This document shows, in pieces, positions 10,727 to 19,437 of a DNA stretch of 64,000 nt (position 1 is its first letter; each line of letters starts with the position of its first letter). Origin of the DNA: Chrysogorgia sp. JL179-B06 (taxonomy: Eukaryota > Cnidaria > Anthozoa > Scleralcyonacea > Chrysogorgiidae); assembly GCA_035772405.1 (NCBI GenBank), contig JAYKKM010000255.1, positions 372,001-436,000 on the forward strand. The letters are read 5' to 3'. Position numbers and translations under genes: made by a program. Under the pieces are notes generated by a model. That model was not told where the DNA came from. It searched no databases and saw only the letters and a program-made list of their open reading frames with translations.

Positions 10727-11014
10727 ATGAGTGAAATTGTTTATATTGAAATATATTTAAAAACGTCTAATTTACCTTATATCGGATATGAAATTCAAGA
10801 TAATGATCCTTCAATATTATTTACTCCGTATCTTTTAAAGGAATGTTTACTAAATTTTACAGAAGATAAAGAAAAGATAATACCTATTTCATCAAAGATT
10901 TTAAAACAAAGAATAACAGAATTAAAAAAAGAAATATATAACTGTCCCGAAGATATTATCTATAAAGTAGAATGTTTGGTAAAATTTATTCAAACACATA
11001 AAAACAATATTTAA
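10727..11014 (+). CDS. unknown protein upstream of the SET gene
   Basis: The 95-residue product is acidic to neutral with no Cys cluster or membrane span. It contains the helical stretches FTPYLLKECLLNFTEDKEK and ILKQRITELKKEIYNCPED. Its stop is six bases before the next start, so it is probably co-transcribed with the SET-domain gene. The 200-base gap upstream is shared with the divergent polymerase B block and is A/T-rich with long A runs. The frame is intact. I recognise no family. Confidence 0.55.
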   Translation: MSEIVYIEIYLKTSNLPYIGYEIQDNDPSILFTPYLLKECLLNFTEDKEKIIPISSKILKQRITELKKEIYNCPEDIIYKVECLVKFIQTHKNNI

Positions 11015-11020
11015 AAAAAA

Positions 11021-11547
11021 ATGGTAAGAATTAAGTTACCTCGAAAAAAACGGAACACTGATAAATCTCAAAGTATACGTCACGTTCTTCAATGTAGAAG
11101 TAATACCTTAAAAAAAATAAGATGTCGTAAACGAACAGCAAAAACAAAAAAATGTTGGATTCATTTAGCAAAACAAAATAACTTACGTATCAAGAAATCA
11201 AATATCCCCAATGCTGGTGAAGGATTATTTGCTTGGAAAAAACCTTTTAAACCCGATCGTAATATTTCTTATTACATGGGTCAAAAAACAACACAAGCCA
11301 AATTGGATCGTAAATATGGTAAAAACAATAATGCTGTATATAGTATTTGTAACGATGCAAACACTTGTATCGATGCTTATTTGACAACTCACGCAGCAGC
11401 ACGTTATGCGAATAATGGGAAACCCGGTTCTATATATAAAAATAATTCCGATTTTGTTTACGATCCAAATAATAAAAAATGCATTTAGAAAGTATAAAAC
11501 ATATAAAAGCACATGAAGAAATTTTTGCAGACTATGGTGATAACTAA
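11021..11547 (+). pseudogene. SET-domain lysine methyltransferase-like protein, frameshift near the end
   Basis: An N-terminal basic, Cys-containing stretch (CRSNTLKKIRCRKR, then CWIH) leads into the SET core: LRIKKSNIPNAGEGLFAW (about residues 55-72), which contains the conserved GxGLFA word, then ISYYMGQ. Around residues 120-135 DAYLTTHAAARYANN corresponds to the RFxNH cofactor-site region, here with NN. A run of six A at 11474-11479 precedes a stop at 11486-11488. The family's closing motif, EEIFADYGDN, lies in the -1 frame and ends at 11547, overlapping the next start as TAATG. SET proteins transfer methyl groups from S-adenosylmethionine to lysines, often on histones. Possible explanations are decay, assembly error or ribosomal slippage at the A run. 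Confidence 0.75.
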
Positions 11548-11847
11548 TGGAAGAGAAAACAACCTTCATAACAATGGTAGGAAGAATAAGAGAGTTACGG
11601 GGTGGTGATTTTAAGGGGAAAAAAAGGCAACGTGGGGGTATTTTAAAGGGAAAAAAGGCAACGTGGAGGAAATAAAACAATCAATAAATACAGCAAACTT
11701 TTTATAAAAGATTTTAAAAAAGAGCTTAAAAAAGGAGCTAATTTAGTAAAAAATATAGCAAACATGGAACGAAAAAAATCAAAGGTCATTTTCAAAAAGG
11801 AGGATTTGTATATCATAGACCCAGAAACAATCTTGAAAAGATTTTAA
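11547..11847 (+). pseudogene. lysine-rich small protein with repeated RGG sites, frameshifted
   Basis: The first open part (42 codons, to 11675) has ELRGGD and KGKKRQRGGI. A near-copy of the DNA word GGGAAAAAAGGCAACGTGG follows but has two fewer bases, so the second RQRGG and the continuing basic helix (FIKDFKKELKKGANLVKNI) fall in another frame ending at 11847. Gly-Gly preceded by a basic/aliphatic context is what adenain-type viral proteases cut in adenovirus-like core and membrane-lytic precursors. That comparison is inference. It sits directly downstream of the SET gene. Confidence 0.4.
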
Positions 11848-11877
11848 TGTATTAATTTTAAAATAAAAAAAATACAT

Positions 11878-12486
11878 TCATTGTATTATTTCGTTACATA
11901 AGAGGCTATTGTTCATTGAATATTTTTTTACATTATAAGCTCTTATTTCATTAAAATTTACACTGGTGAAATTAGGGTAATCCACATTACATTCGCATTC
12001 CCCTTTACATTTTTTACAAGAGTATTTTATAGTTTTATTATAAACAAAAAAATCATAATATAATGCTATAATACTCCTAAAGCACTCATAAGTAAAACAA
12101 TGTTTTCTATCATAATCTATTATCTTTAAATATTCTCCAATTCCTTTGTTGTTGATACGTGGGAGTCGGTCATCATTCCATGCTTCACATATTTTACGAA
12201 GAAATTCATAACATTCTTCTGGAATTTCGTGATTCTCTTGATGTATAATATACATCTGGGGATTTTTTGAACATTCTACTTCTAGTATAAATTTATACCG
12301 TAAATATGCTTCCTAATCAGCTATAGATATTAGTAGATGATATCTTGATTTTTCAACTTCCACACTTCCTACTAATTGCCAAAAAAAAACGGATTCCAAA
12401 TAACTATATTGTGTTAAATCGTGATAAATCTTATATCCCTCTTGATTTAGTGCTCTCTGAAAAATAGCCATTACACTTACACACAT
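11878..12486 (-). pseudogene. unknown protein, one in-frame TAG
   Basis: The open part 11878-12255 encodes 125 residues with a Cys-rich patch (CKKCKGECEC) after a helical segment. The same frame is open upstream to an ATG at 12484-12486 except for one TAG at 12313-12315, so the original gene was about 202 codons. The upstream part has aromatic-rich sequence (YSYLESVFFWQLVGS). It is the last of three minus-strand genes in this stretch. The Cys patch could bind zinc. I recognise no family. Confidence 0.5.
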
Positions 12487-12518
12487 CTTGAAAAAACGAT
12501 CTTTATATATAGGTATAT

Positions 12519-13199
12519 CTACGTATATCCATCGGAATAAACAATAGAAATATCGTATTCATTATAGGGTTTATCAGCTTCACCAATTTTAATACCATAT
12601 TTATAAAAAAAATGATCATCTATAAATTGAATGTTTTGAATCAAAATAAAATCTTCGTCAGCAGGTAAATTATAAGCTAAATCTACAAAACGTTTATCAT
12701 CGTTAAAGAAATTTTTCTCAGGATCAATAAACAATTGATTAGTGGCAAAATAATATTTACTAGATTGTCCAATATTTGATCCTAAATCACTCTCTTCGAA
12801 TATCTCTTTTTTAACTTGAACAATACTCCATCCTAATGCATCGTGATATTTTTCAAGAATATTATTTTTAAGTTTTACATCAATACTATGAATTATTTTT
12901 CGTTTATACCAAATTTTTTTTCTTGCTTCTAATTCTCCCATAAGATAATTCTGTTTATCTGTTTGAAATTTTCTATTGTCACTAAATGTCAATGAAAAAT
13001 CAGTAAATTCACCTGTCTTTCGAATATTTGTTTTAATTTTATGACCGTCAAGAAAACTCGTTGGTACTACACCACGTATCCAAGACACTTCTTGAAACTC
13101 ATATAGATTGTTTGCTGATTTTAAAGCAACTGTCGCGAATTTTCTTGGATTCGAAAGCCAAAAACGTTCACTTTGATGGATGATTTTTTTCTGACTCAT
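12519..13199 (-). CDS. unknown 226-residue protein of element B
   Basis: This is the longest unbroken frame in its part of element B. It starts MSQKKIIHQSERFWLSNPRK and is rich in beta-type and aromatic residues, for example FSLTFSDNRKFQ and FILIQNIQFIDDHFF. It has no cysteine pairs, no membrane span and no signal peptide. Its length and mixed composition would suit a structural protein, but no capsid signature can be seen and I do not assign one. Neighbours on both sides are minus-strand genes, suggesting a common direction of transcription. Confidence 0.6.
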   Translation of the reverse strand: MSQKKIIHQSERFWLSNPRKFATVALKSANNLYEFQEVSWIRGVVPTSFLDGHKIKTNIRKTGEFTDFSLTFSDNRKFQTDKQNYLMGELEARKKIWYKRKIIHSIDVKLKNNILEKYHDALGWSIVQVKKEIFEESDLGSNIGQSSKYYFATNQLFIDPEKNFFNDDKRFVDLAYNLPADEDFILIQNIQFIDDHFFYKYGIKIGEADKPYNEYDISIVYSDGYT

Positions 13200-13243
13200 T
13201 TTTAATGCGTTTCAATAAGAGAAAAAAATTAAGAACGTTTTAT

Positions 13244-13505
13244 TTATACTATACGTAGAATGATATCATTTTTTATATATTTAAATGTACAAAGAGTTTC
13301 TATGATCATCTTATTTTTTTTAAAACTTCTCTCTCCTATTTTTACAAAAATATTGTTTTTGACAATATGTACATCATTAACAAAATAATAACGTTCTAAT
13401 GTACGTTTTATTTTTAAAATATAAACATTTCTTCAATGTACTTTTGCAAATTTTTAAACAATCTTTGTGTTTCTAAAAATAAAAAGGAAAATACATTCAA
13501 TTTTT
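13244..13505 (-). pseudogene. small frameshifted gene remnant
   Basis: Two adjoining minus frames look coding. The first contains FLFLETQRLFKNLQKYIEEM. After a shift at an A/T run the second contains RTLERYYFVNDVHIVKNN and ends at 13244. Together they would give about 85-90 residues. Amino-acid composition matches neighbouring element B genes. No clear start codon could be fixed, and no family is recognised. The remaining bases up to 13580 are A/T-rich with nothing else visible. Confidence 0.35.
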
Positions 13506-13579
13506 TTTTGATTTTTTTTAAATCAAAAGACACTAGTGTATTTTTTTATTTAGGAAAAATTTTCAGGAGAGAATAAATT

Positions 13580-14449
13580 TTAAAAATTAAATTCCTTATC
13601 ATACATAGAGAGTACAGATCGTTCATTACCCTCATCTTCTAATTTACGAAACAAACATGCGGCAAATAAAAGACATTCAAACAAACTACAATGATACAAT
13701 AAACATATTGGTTCACTTGTATGATACCAACAATTTCTTGGTTTAAGATTATAAAACGAAAGTAAATAATCGTACTTCTCAATTCCAAAATATTCAAGAT
13801 TAACACAAAATGAAATAGTTTTTTCTTGAAGTGTTTTAACTAAAGACGATTCTTTATCACCACCTTTATACCCAATAATAGCATTCGGGGAAAAAACATT
13901 ACGAAATAAATAACTTAATCTATTTATAAGTTCACTTTGACTAAAATAATCTCTTGATTTTTTTTCAGATAAATAGTCTAAACCATGACATCGATATTGA
14001 TAGTAGACGGTAGAACGTTCCCTTCGAGTTAGTTCTTTGTAGGGTTTTAACTTGTTATCATAACAATGATAAATAAAATACTTGTTCGTTTGAAGTTCAA
14101 GAAGAGTTACTTCACGATAACTGTGTCTCTCTCCCTTAAACTGGTAACATTCACAATCCATTATATGTGTGATATGGGATAAAAATGATTTTTGTCGTTC
14201 TTGGGATATTTCTTCTTTACATTTGTTTAATGCACAATTATATTTACCCATATACAACTCCTCGATAGTCTCTTCAGATTTATTCTGTTGATTCTCAGTT
14301 GTCTCTAACGGGATGTAGTCATCTGCTTCTTTAATTTCGCTGTTCACGTTTTCAAATATTTTTGCCATCTCTCTCTCTCCTACACTCAGACTGATATTAA
14401 TTATTTTCGAAGCTACATCGGCTTTTATAATTGCATCCTGCGTTATCAT
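13580..14449 (-). CDS. protein like a nuclease-like family of arthropod elements
   Basis: The 289-residue frame is intact. Residues about 1-90 are variable and acidic. The rest shows an ordered pattern I know from a widespread family of uncharacterised proteins in invertebrate mobile elements. The pattern is REVTLLEL, then a K-P-Y-x-E-L box, CHGLDYLSE, a helix, then IGYKGGDKE, a VNLEYFGI box, and finally paired His/Cys (NCWYHTSEP and YHCSLFECLLFA). In that family the E/D and C/H positions are usually taken as an RNase H-like exonuclease core. It is divergently placed against a plus-strand gene across a short CCAAT-bearing promoter. The function is inferred from pattern only. Confidence 0.5.
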   Translation of the reverse strand: MITQDAIIKADVASKIINISLSVGEREMAKIFENVNSEIKEADDYIPLETTENQQNKSEETIEELYMGKYNCALNKCKEEISQERQKSFLSHITHIMDCECYQFKGERHSYREVTLLELQTNKYFIYHCYDNKLKPYKELTRRERSTVYYQYRCHGLDYLSEKKSRDYFSQSELINRLSYLFRNVFSPNAIIGYKGGDKESSLVKTLQEKTISFCVNLEYFGIEKYDYLLSFYNLKPRNCWYHTSEPICLLYHCSLFECLLFAACLFRKLEDEGNERSVLSMYDKEFNF

Positions 14450-14855
14450 TACTATGTGTTACTGTGGGTAGATTGGTTTGACCAATCAGAGTTCGTTTAT
14501 TAAAGCTTTCATGTCATCCAGATGATTTGTGATACTCATGTACAATGAATGTGTGTTGTGGGAATTAGAGACGCGAACCCATAATTAGCGATTTTCTTCT
14601 AAACAAATACTCGGGGATTAGTTGACCCAATGATGTGTTGTGGGATTAAAGACACGAATCCCTAATGTTGTTCTAAAACACACACACGTCAAATCAGTTG
14701 ATATATTATACATTGTAGTTACAATAGTACTTTTTCAAATTTTTATCAAAATCGTGTTAAATTCTGCATGTGGAAATATATATTTTAAGAATGAGAAAAT
14801 AGTATATATACAAGTCGATTTTTTAAAAAACGTGTTCCATCATTCGTTTTTGAGA
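14450..14855. promoter_or_regulatory. divergent control region with CCAAT palindrome and repeated module
   Basis: ATTGGTTTGACCAAT at 14472-14486 is an inverted pair of CCAAT boxes. The CCAATCAGAG word at 14482-14491 recurs in other gene gaps of this element. Two copies of a module like TGTGTTGTGGGATTAAAGAC lie at about 14550-14600 and 14634-14665. They resemble inverted copies near 19.23-19.39 kb. The region separates a minus-strand start at 14449 from the plus-strand gene beginning at about 14856. Confidence 0.55.
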
Positions 14856-16026
14856 ATGTCGTTAAACATTGGTGATAAAAGAACCTATGAGCAAGCTAAT
14901 GATCAAGAAATCAATATTAAGACGATATTGAAAATTGTTTATTATATACAACATTTTCGTAACCGTTACATTGGATTATTATTTGCCGTCTGTGACTTAT
15001 GTGACTATTACTATGGAGGGATTATCGAATGTATGGAAATTGAATCGAGACAAATTGGTCAGGGGTATGGAGACTACGCATATATTGAAAAAATGAAAAC
15101 TGAAATGGATGAATGCAAGGATTGGCGAATCTTAACAGATAAACAACACTATATAATACCCGTTGTTCACACACAACGAAAATATTATATTTATGGTGAA
15201 AAACTATGTTCACGTTATCATAAATTACTATTAATACCCGCTCAAACATTAGTTAAATCTATTTTTCATTTGAATGATAATCATTCCGATAATTTTTTTA
15301 TTGAAATTCAAACAAGTTATTACCCTAGAAATGATATTTACCACTTTATTTCTATTACTATTAATGATAATCAAACTACAATTCCTAAAGCCTGGAGGGT
15401 CTTATCTTTGTAATACATTACATAGACTTAATCGTTGCTTTAGTCGTGAATTTACATATTGCTGTATTTATTTATATTTTATAGACCCGTTTTATTTGAA
15501 ATCTACTTTTTATTATCTACATAATTTAGATGCTTTTGAGAAAATAGTTTATCAACTTGCGAGTTGTTTTATTTTCTTTTGCGAAAATCATAACCCTATA
15601 TCAAAAATTAACGCTCGTAACGATAGGATTTATAAATTTAATCTCGAAAAGATTGTTAAGCTATTGATAACGAAACCCCCGCCAATTATCTGTTGTTATA
15701 AAAATTGTCAGAATTACTCTTATTGGTTTAAATTGTTTTATAAGACAAGTGAAAATTATAAGTTTAAAGTCAGTTTATTTTCTGATCTAGTTAAAAATAA
15801 TAGAATTATACAAAATAATTAGTTTATAGGACCTATTAGTTTACAATTTTACCCTCCGCATTTGGATATATTATATAATTATACTATAAGGGTAAGGATT
15901 ACATCTGATAATACTAGAGCATCTACTTTTATTATTAAGAGTATTATAGAAGCATATAATATTAACTATGAAGATCCTGACATTATAATACAGAGTATTG
16001 AAAAATTGTATTTAGACTATATTTAA
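14856..16026 (+). pseudogene. unknown protein of about 390 codons, one frameshift and one stop
   Basis: The likely start is the ATG at 14856 (MSLNIGDKRTYEQAND); the open frame upstream of it to 14640 has promoter-like composition. The first part runs to 15413. Coding continues in another frame from about 15405 (LCNTLHRLNRCFSREF), has a TAG at 15820-15822, and resumes in the same frame to 16026. The protein would be rich in Tyr, Ile and Cys, with several hydrophobic helices (YCCIYLYFIDPFY) and a Cys-rich word (ICCYKNCQNYSYW). Its stop overlaps that of the convergent gene. No family is recognised. Confidence 0.5.
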
Positions 16027-16397
16027 ATTATATTCAACAACCAAAACCAAGTGTGTTTTTTGTCATTGGGGAATAAAATGAATTTAAGATGAGAATTTCT
16101 AAAATCTAAAATTGTTTGACGTACAACCATTTTTATATAATAATCTTCATTATCAATGTTTTTATATCTAAAAAAACATAGGATTAAAGCAAAAAATGCT
16201 ATTATTTGTCCAATTTCATATCTATCCATCCGATTATATACATCCAAAAGTTCACGTGGAATTTTTAAATGTTCAATAATATTTTTAAACAAATTCTCAT
16301 GTTCGTCAAGACATTTCCACACACTTTTTTCCATATTTTTATTGATTTTTATTTCAAAACGTGCCAGTTCTTTTACCATAATATTCCACACCTCCAT
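16023..16397 (-). CDS. possible Bcl-2-like protein
   Basis: The 124-residue product is helical. Residues about 73-90, YEIGQIIAFFALILCFF, match the BH1 pattern of Bcl-2 proteins (G-R/Q-I-V-A-F-F). About 40 residues later HTWFWLL could stand for the start of BH2 (HTWI). A weak BH3-like helix lies near the N-terminus. Bcl-2 homologues block host cell death and are known from several animal DNA viruses. The length is shorter than usual (about 150-200), and no separate C-terminal anchor is seen. The match is by eye only, and an unrelated small membrane protein is the main alternative. The gene is convergent with the preceding plus-strand gene, with overlapping stops. Confidence 0.4.
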   Translation of the reverse strand: MEVWNIMVKELARFEIKINKNMEKSVWKCLDEHENLFKNIIEHLKIPRELLDVYNRMDRYEIGQIIAFFALILCFFRYKNIDNEDYYIKMVVRQTILDFRNSHLKFILFPNDKKHTWFWLLNII

Positions 16398-16581
16398 GAT
16401 TTCACTTTACTGATATTTTTATTTACAACAATATCATTTTATACATTTTGGTTTTCTTTTTTTTAAATCATGCTTTCTTTTTATTTCCTTATTATTATCC
16501 ATTATATATCGTTTTTCCATAAGATCGCTCGTAAATTTTTTAGAACGCCATTGCAAATATTGTTTATTTATATATAGTTTC

Positions 16582-17625
16582 TCAATATAGAGACTCTAAC
16601 TCACGATATTTATCGCGTTGTGTACAAATAATATCTTGATCATAATTCGAATAGATTGTCATTCGTTTTTCTTCATGATGTTCATCGCCTTTTTTTTCAC
16701 GTTTCATATAAATTAAAGAACGTTTATAACATCTTTTCTTCAATGGTGGATCGTTCAATACTTCTCGATCGTCTTCCTCTTCTTCTTCTTCCTCTTCTTC
16801 ACACAGTGGAAATAATGGTTGGGGTGATGTAGACATAGGTGGGGGCGGTGGTGAAAGAGGAATAGGCGATAATGTTGGGGTAAATGCGTTTGCTAATTCA
16901 TCAACAATTTGTAATAAAGGTGTTCCTTGGACGGGTACCATTTCATCACACATTCGTATTAAATTCGCAGGAGAAGGAATAGGGATTTGTCCAAAGAAAT
17001 CAATGGGCATTTCGTGTATGTAATTATCTAATTCATCTTCTTGAACGGGTAATTCGTATACCTGTGGCGGTGAAATCGTTTGCGGTGGAATAGGAGATGT
17101 ATTATACTTTGCTTGCGGTGTTTGAAGAGGTATATTATACTGTTCTTGCGATAATAGAGGTGGTAGGGTGTTTACTTGCTGAGGTAGAGACGGTATCTTT
17201 GCTTGCCGTGGTGACGTGTTATACTTCGCTTGAGGGAGTAGAGGGTATATATGACTGGACTGTTCTTGAGATGGTGAATTTACTTGTGGGAGTAGAGACG
17301 GTATCTTTGCTTGCCGTGGCGACGTGTTATACTTCGCTTGTAGAGGGTTAATGTGACTGGACGGTACTTGAGCTATCGGCACAGCGAAATTTAATTGCGA
17401 CTGTGCGATAGTTGGACGATGTTTGACGTTCTTTCTTCCTCTGATTTCTTGACGGCATGATGTATATTGTTCATCATCTGAAATATCCAGACCCATATTA
17501 CGATATTCTTGTCGCTGTAGACGTCGTTGTTTTAACATTTTGGGAATATCTTTTCCTTTACTTTCAACCCGAGCAATTGTTTTCCCACTTTCAATATTTT
17601 TCTGGGTCTGCTTCACACGAGCCAT
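16582..17625 (-). CDS. proline-rich acidic protein with histone H3-tail-like N-terminus
   Basis: The 347-residue frame is intact. The start MARVKQTQK closely resembles the histone H3 tail (MARTKQTAR), keeping A, R, K4, Q and T in register. A basic region follows (MLKQRRLQRQEYR). Residues about 85-190 hold degenerate Pro/Gln repeats with three QAKYNTSP copies and two RQAKIPSL copies. A run of nine Glu and two Asp lies near 275, and a Lys/Arg cluster (KKRCYKR) after it could be a nuclear signal. H3-like tails on viral proteins can engage host readers of histone marks. That function is inference. The upstream gap has two CCAAT boxes and a TATA-like TTTATAAAAA at 17661-17670. Confidence 0.75.
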   Translation of the reverse strand: MARVKQTQKNIESGKTIARVESKGKDIPKMLKQRRLQRQEYRNMGLDISDDEQYTSCRQEIRGRKNVKHRPTIAQSQLNFAVPIAQVPSSHINPLQAKYNTSPRQAKIPSLLPQVNSPSQEQSSHIYPLLPQAKYNTSPRQAKIPSLPQQVNTLPPLLSQEQYNIPLQTPQAKYNTSPIPPQTISPPQVYELPVQEDELDNYIHEMPIDFFGQIPIPSPANLIRMCDEMVPVQGTPLLQIVDELANAFTPTLSPIPLSPPPPPMSTSPQPLFPLCEEEEEEEEEDDREVLNDPPLKKRCYKRSLIYMKREKKGDEHHEEKRMTIYSNYDQDIICTQRDKYRELESLY

Positions 17626-17925
17626 AATGATATTGTGACTAAAAAATTTAGAATCAAATGTTTATAAAAAACAAGCTAAAAAAAATGGGGTAACCTGATT
17701 GGTTGAACTTAATTCCCTAATAAAAAATCGGGGTATTCTCATTGGTTGAATGATAAAATAAATATTATAAGATAGCCCCGACGATTACTAATACATGTAA
17801 ATCTTTTTAATCTTTTTGTTGACTTAATGCAGTACACGTTGCTTAAAATATATATCGGTAAAACGTTGTAGGCAAAGATATAAAAACACATGTTAGAAGT
17901 AATATTTTTTTAGAACACTTTCAAA
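17626..17925. promoter_or_regulatory. divergent promoter with paired CCAAT boxes
   Basis: TGATTGGTTGAA (17697-17708) and ATTGGTTGAATG (from 17741) are CCAAT boxes in tandem. A TATA-like word lies at 17661-17670 for the minus gene, and TATTATAAGATA lies near 17763-17774 for the plus side. The gap separates the starts at 17625 (minus) and 17926 (plus). No gene was seen in it. Confidence 0.55.
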
Positions 17926-18189
17926 ATGATTGCAGGTACTAAAGAAAATCCTCTGTTGGCAATAATGACCGATTTAGCAAAGTATTTTTCACATATTGAA
18001 TATCAACTGCTTGAATGTCGTAAAATGGATATGTTACCAAACAATGAACGTCCTGATAGAATAATATATAAGATGTTATTGTTATGGGATGAGAAATATA
18101 TATATACCTACTCATCGGACGATTTTACACATTTGATCGGGGAGTTTGTGAATGTGGGTGTCGATGCTCCTCCAGCCTATCAGCCATGA
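17926..18189 (+). CDS. small helical protein, possible death-fold relative
   Basis: The 87-residue product is mostly helix: LAIMTDLAKYFSHIEYQLLE, then RIIYKMLLLWDEKY, then SSDDFTHLIGEFVNVGVDAP. The closing pattern (L-L-x-x-W, then a helix ending in V/L-x-x-G-V-x-x-A/P) recalls the last helices of death-domain-fold adaptors, but the resemblance is weak. The frame is intact. Its stop overlaps the next start (ATGA). An unrelated helical bundle is equally possible. Confidence 0.45.
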   Translation: MIAGTKENPLLAIMTDLAKYFSHIEYQLLECRKMDMLPNNERPDRIIYKMLLLWDEKYIYTYSSDDFTHLIGEFVNVGVDAPPAYQP

Positions 18190-18428
18190 ATCAAGCAACA
18201 TTTATAGATATAATATCTATGAAGAATCTATCTCGTGAACGAAATCTACAGTTAATTGGTTCAAGACCTATACCCAAACCCCCTGGCGAACCGACACAGA
18301 TGTATGATCTTTATTTTAACGATGAATATAACAATTATTTTAAAATAGAATTCGATTCATCCCAACACGATAAGATTGGTAAAAGTGTGTATCTTACCAA
18401 TCATTATATATTCATTGTAAAAGATTAA
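18186..18428 (+). CDS. unknown small protein
   Basis: The 80-residue product overlaps the preceding gene by four bases, so the two were probably translated from one transcript. It contains SRPIPKPPGEPTQMYDLYF and ends KIGKSVYLTNHYIFIVKD. The closing pattern K-x-G-K-x-V/I-Y-x-x-N-x-Y also appears in the next, broken gene (VGKHIYFANSYT), suggesting that the two are related. No named family is recognised. Confidence 0.5.
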   Translation: MNQATFIDIISMKNLSRERNLQLIGSRPIPKPPGEPTQMYDLYFNDEYNNYFKIEFDSSQHDKIGKSVYLTNHYIFIVKD

Positions 18429-18486
18429 TCCTTTATGTATATAGACATCTCTATCCAAAACATTTTATTATTAGACAAAACTCATC

Positions 18487-18800
18487 ATGGCAACAAGTAT
18501 AGATATAAACGAAATTAAACTTGATAACGTTAAGTTATACACTTCTGAATTTTTATATACAATGTGCAAGGACTCTGATTTTTATGTGGTTGACTTTATG
18601 AAGGAAGATAAATTTGGCTAGATAACCGGCGCGGGATAATATTAAAAGATTTTAAGCTCACCTCGCATCTTACTACCCGAATGGGTGTCCAAGCTGGAAT
18701 TATTGTTGCTGTGGTTCATCGAAACGAAAATCAAGAAGATCTCGTTGGCAAGCACATCTACTTTGCAAACTCGTACACAATGTGTTGTACCAATCCATAA
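18487..18800 (+). pseudogene. broken relative of the preceding gene
   Basis: An ATG at 18487 opens 44 codons ending at a TAG (MATSIDINEIKLDNVKLYTS and following). After a frame change near 18620-18645, a second frame continues to 18800 (MGVQAGIIVAVVHRNENQED, then LVGKHIYFANSYT). Its C-terminal pattern resembles the end of the upstream gene. Total length would be about 104 codons. The function is unknown. Confidence 0.4.
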
Positions 18801-19437
18801 TTTGTACGTTAAACATGTATACGTTATTAAAAACCATTTATCATCTGTTTTGACATGTATGAATTAATTAACACTCTCCCAAATACTTATATTATCGAGC
18901 AAAATAGTTTAACGGGTATATTAAAATATATACTAAATTGTGTGAAAAGTGTAAAATAAAGTATCAAAAAGCATAAAAATATGTTTAAATAAATGTAAAA
19001 ATGCTTAAATATCTAGAATATAGACGTATTTAAACATATACCCCTACGGAAATATATATTTCACGGGGGCTAATCCCTCCAAAATGGCCGCTAATCCCTA
19101 AGCGTAATTAATACATCAACTGAATAGACAGGTTAGAACTCATTATAAAATCGTATCTCCAAAGTACACAAACAAAATGGCCGCTAATCCCCAACAAGTA
19201 TAATACATCAACTTTTGACATCGTAGACCCAATTGCTAATTATAAACCAGCGTCTTTAATCCCAGCAACACAAATTCATTGTCCCTACCCATATTATAAA
19301 TCAACTGCTTTTGACATAAGGGGAGCAATTAGAACAAGACGCTTATTATATATTCGCGTCCCTAAGCGTCTAACAACACTCATTGTTCCTACCTATAATA
19401 ATTCAATTGTTTTGACATGAAGGCTTTAATGAACGAT
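18801..19437. repeat. AT-rich gap with degenerate dispersed repeats
   Basis: From 18801 to about 19035 the sequence is A/T-rich with nothing recognisable. From 19035 to 19437, short words recur at 80-120-base spacing: ATGGCCGCTAATCCC (twice), ATACATCAACT (twice) and CAACTGCTTTTGACAT-like words (three times). Parts of 19230-19390 are inverted, diverged copies of the module at about 14550-14665. Confidence 0.5.

Noticed and set aside
12519..13199. Major or minor capsid protein
   Set aside because: Size would be low for a double jelly-roll capsid and no signature can be seen by eye; left as unknown.
14640..14855. Upstream extension of the plus-strand gene to an ATG at 14640
   Set aside because: This part overlaps the repeated promoter module. 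The coding-like composition starts at the ATG at 14856.
582..16026. Reassigned TAG codon in the viral elements
   Set aside because: Although four of five isolated stops are TAG, other genes here end normally at TAG (for example 3544-3546 and the convergent polymerase stop), so recoding is not needed.
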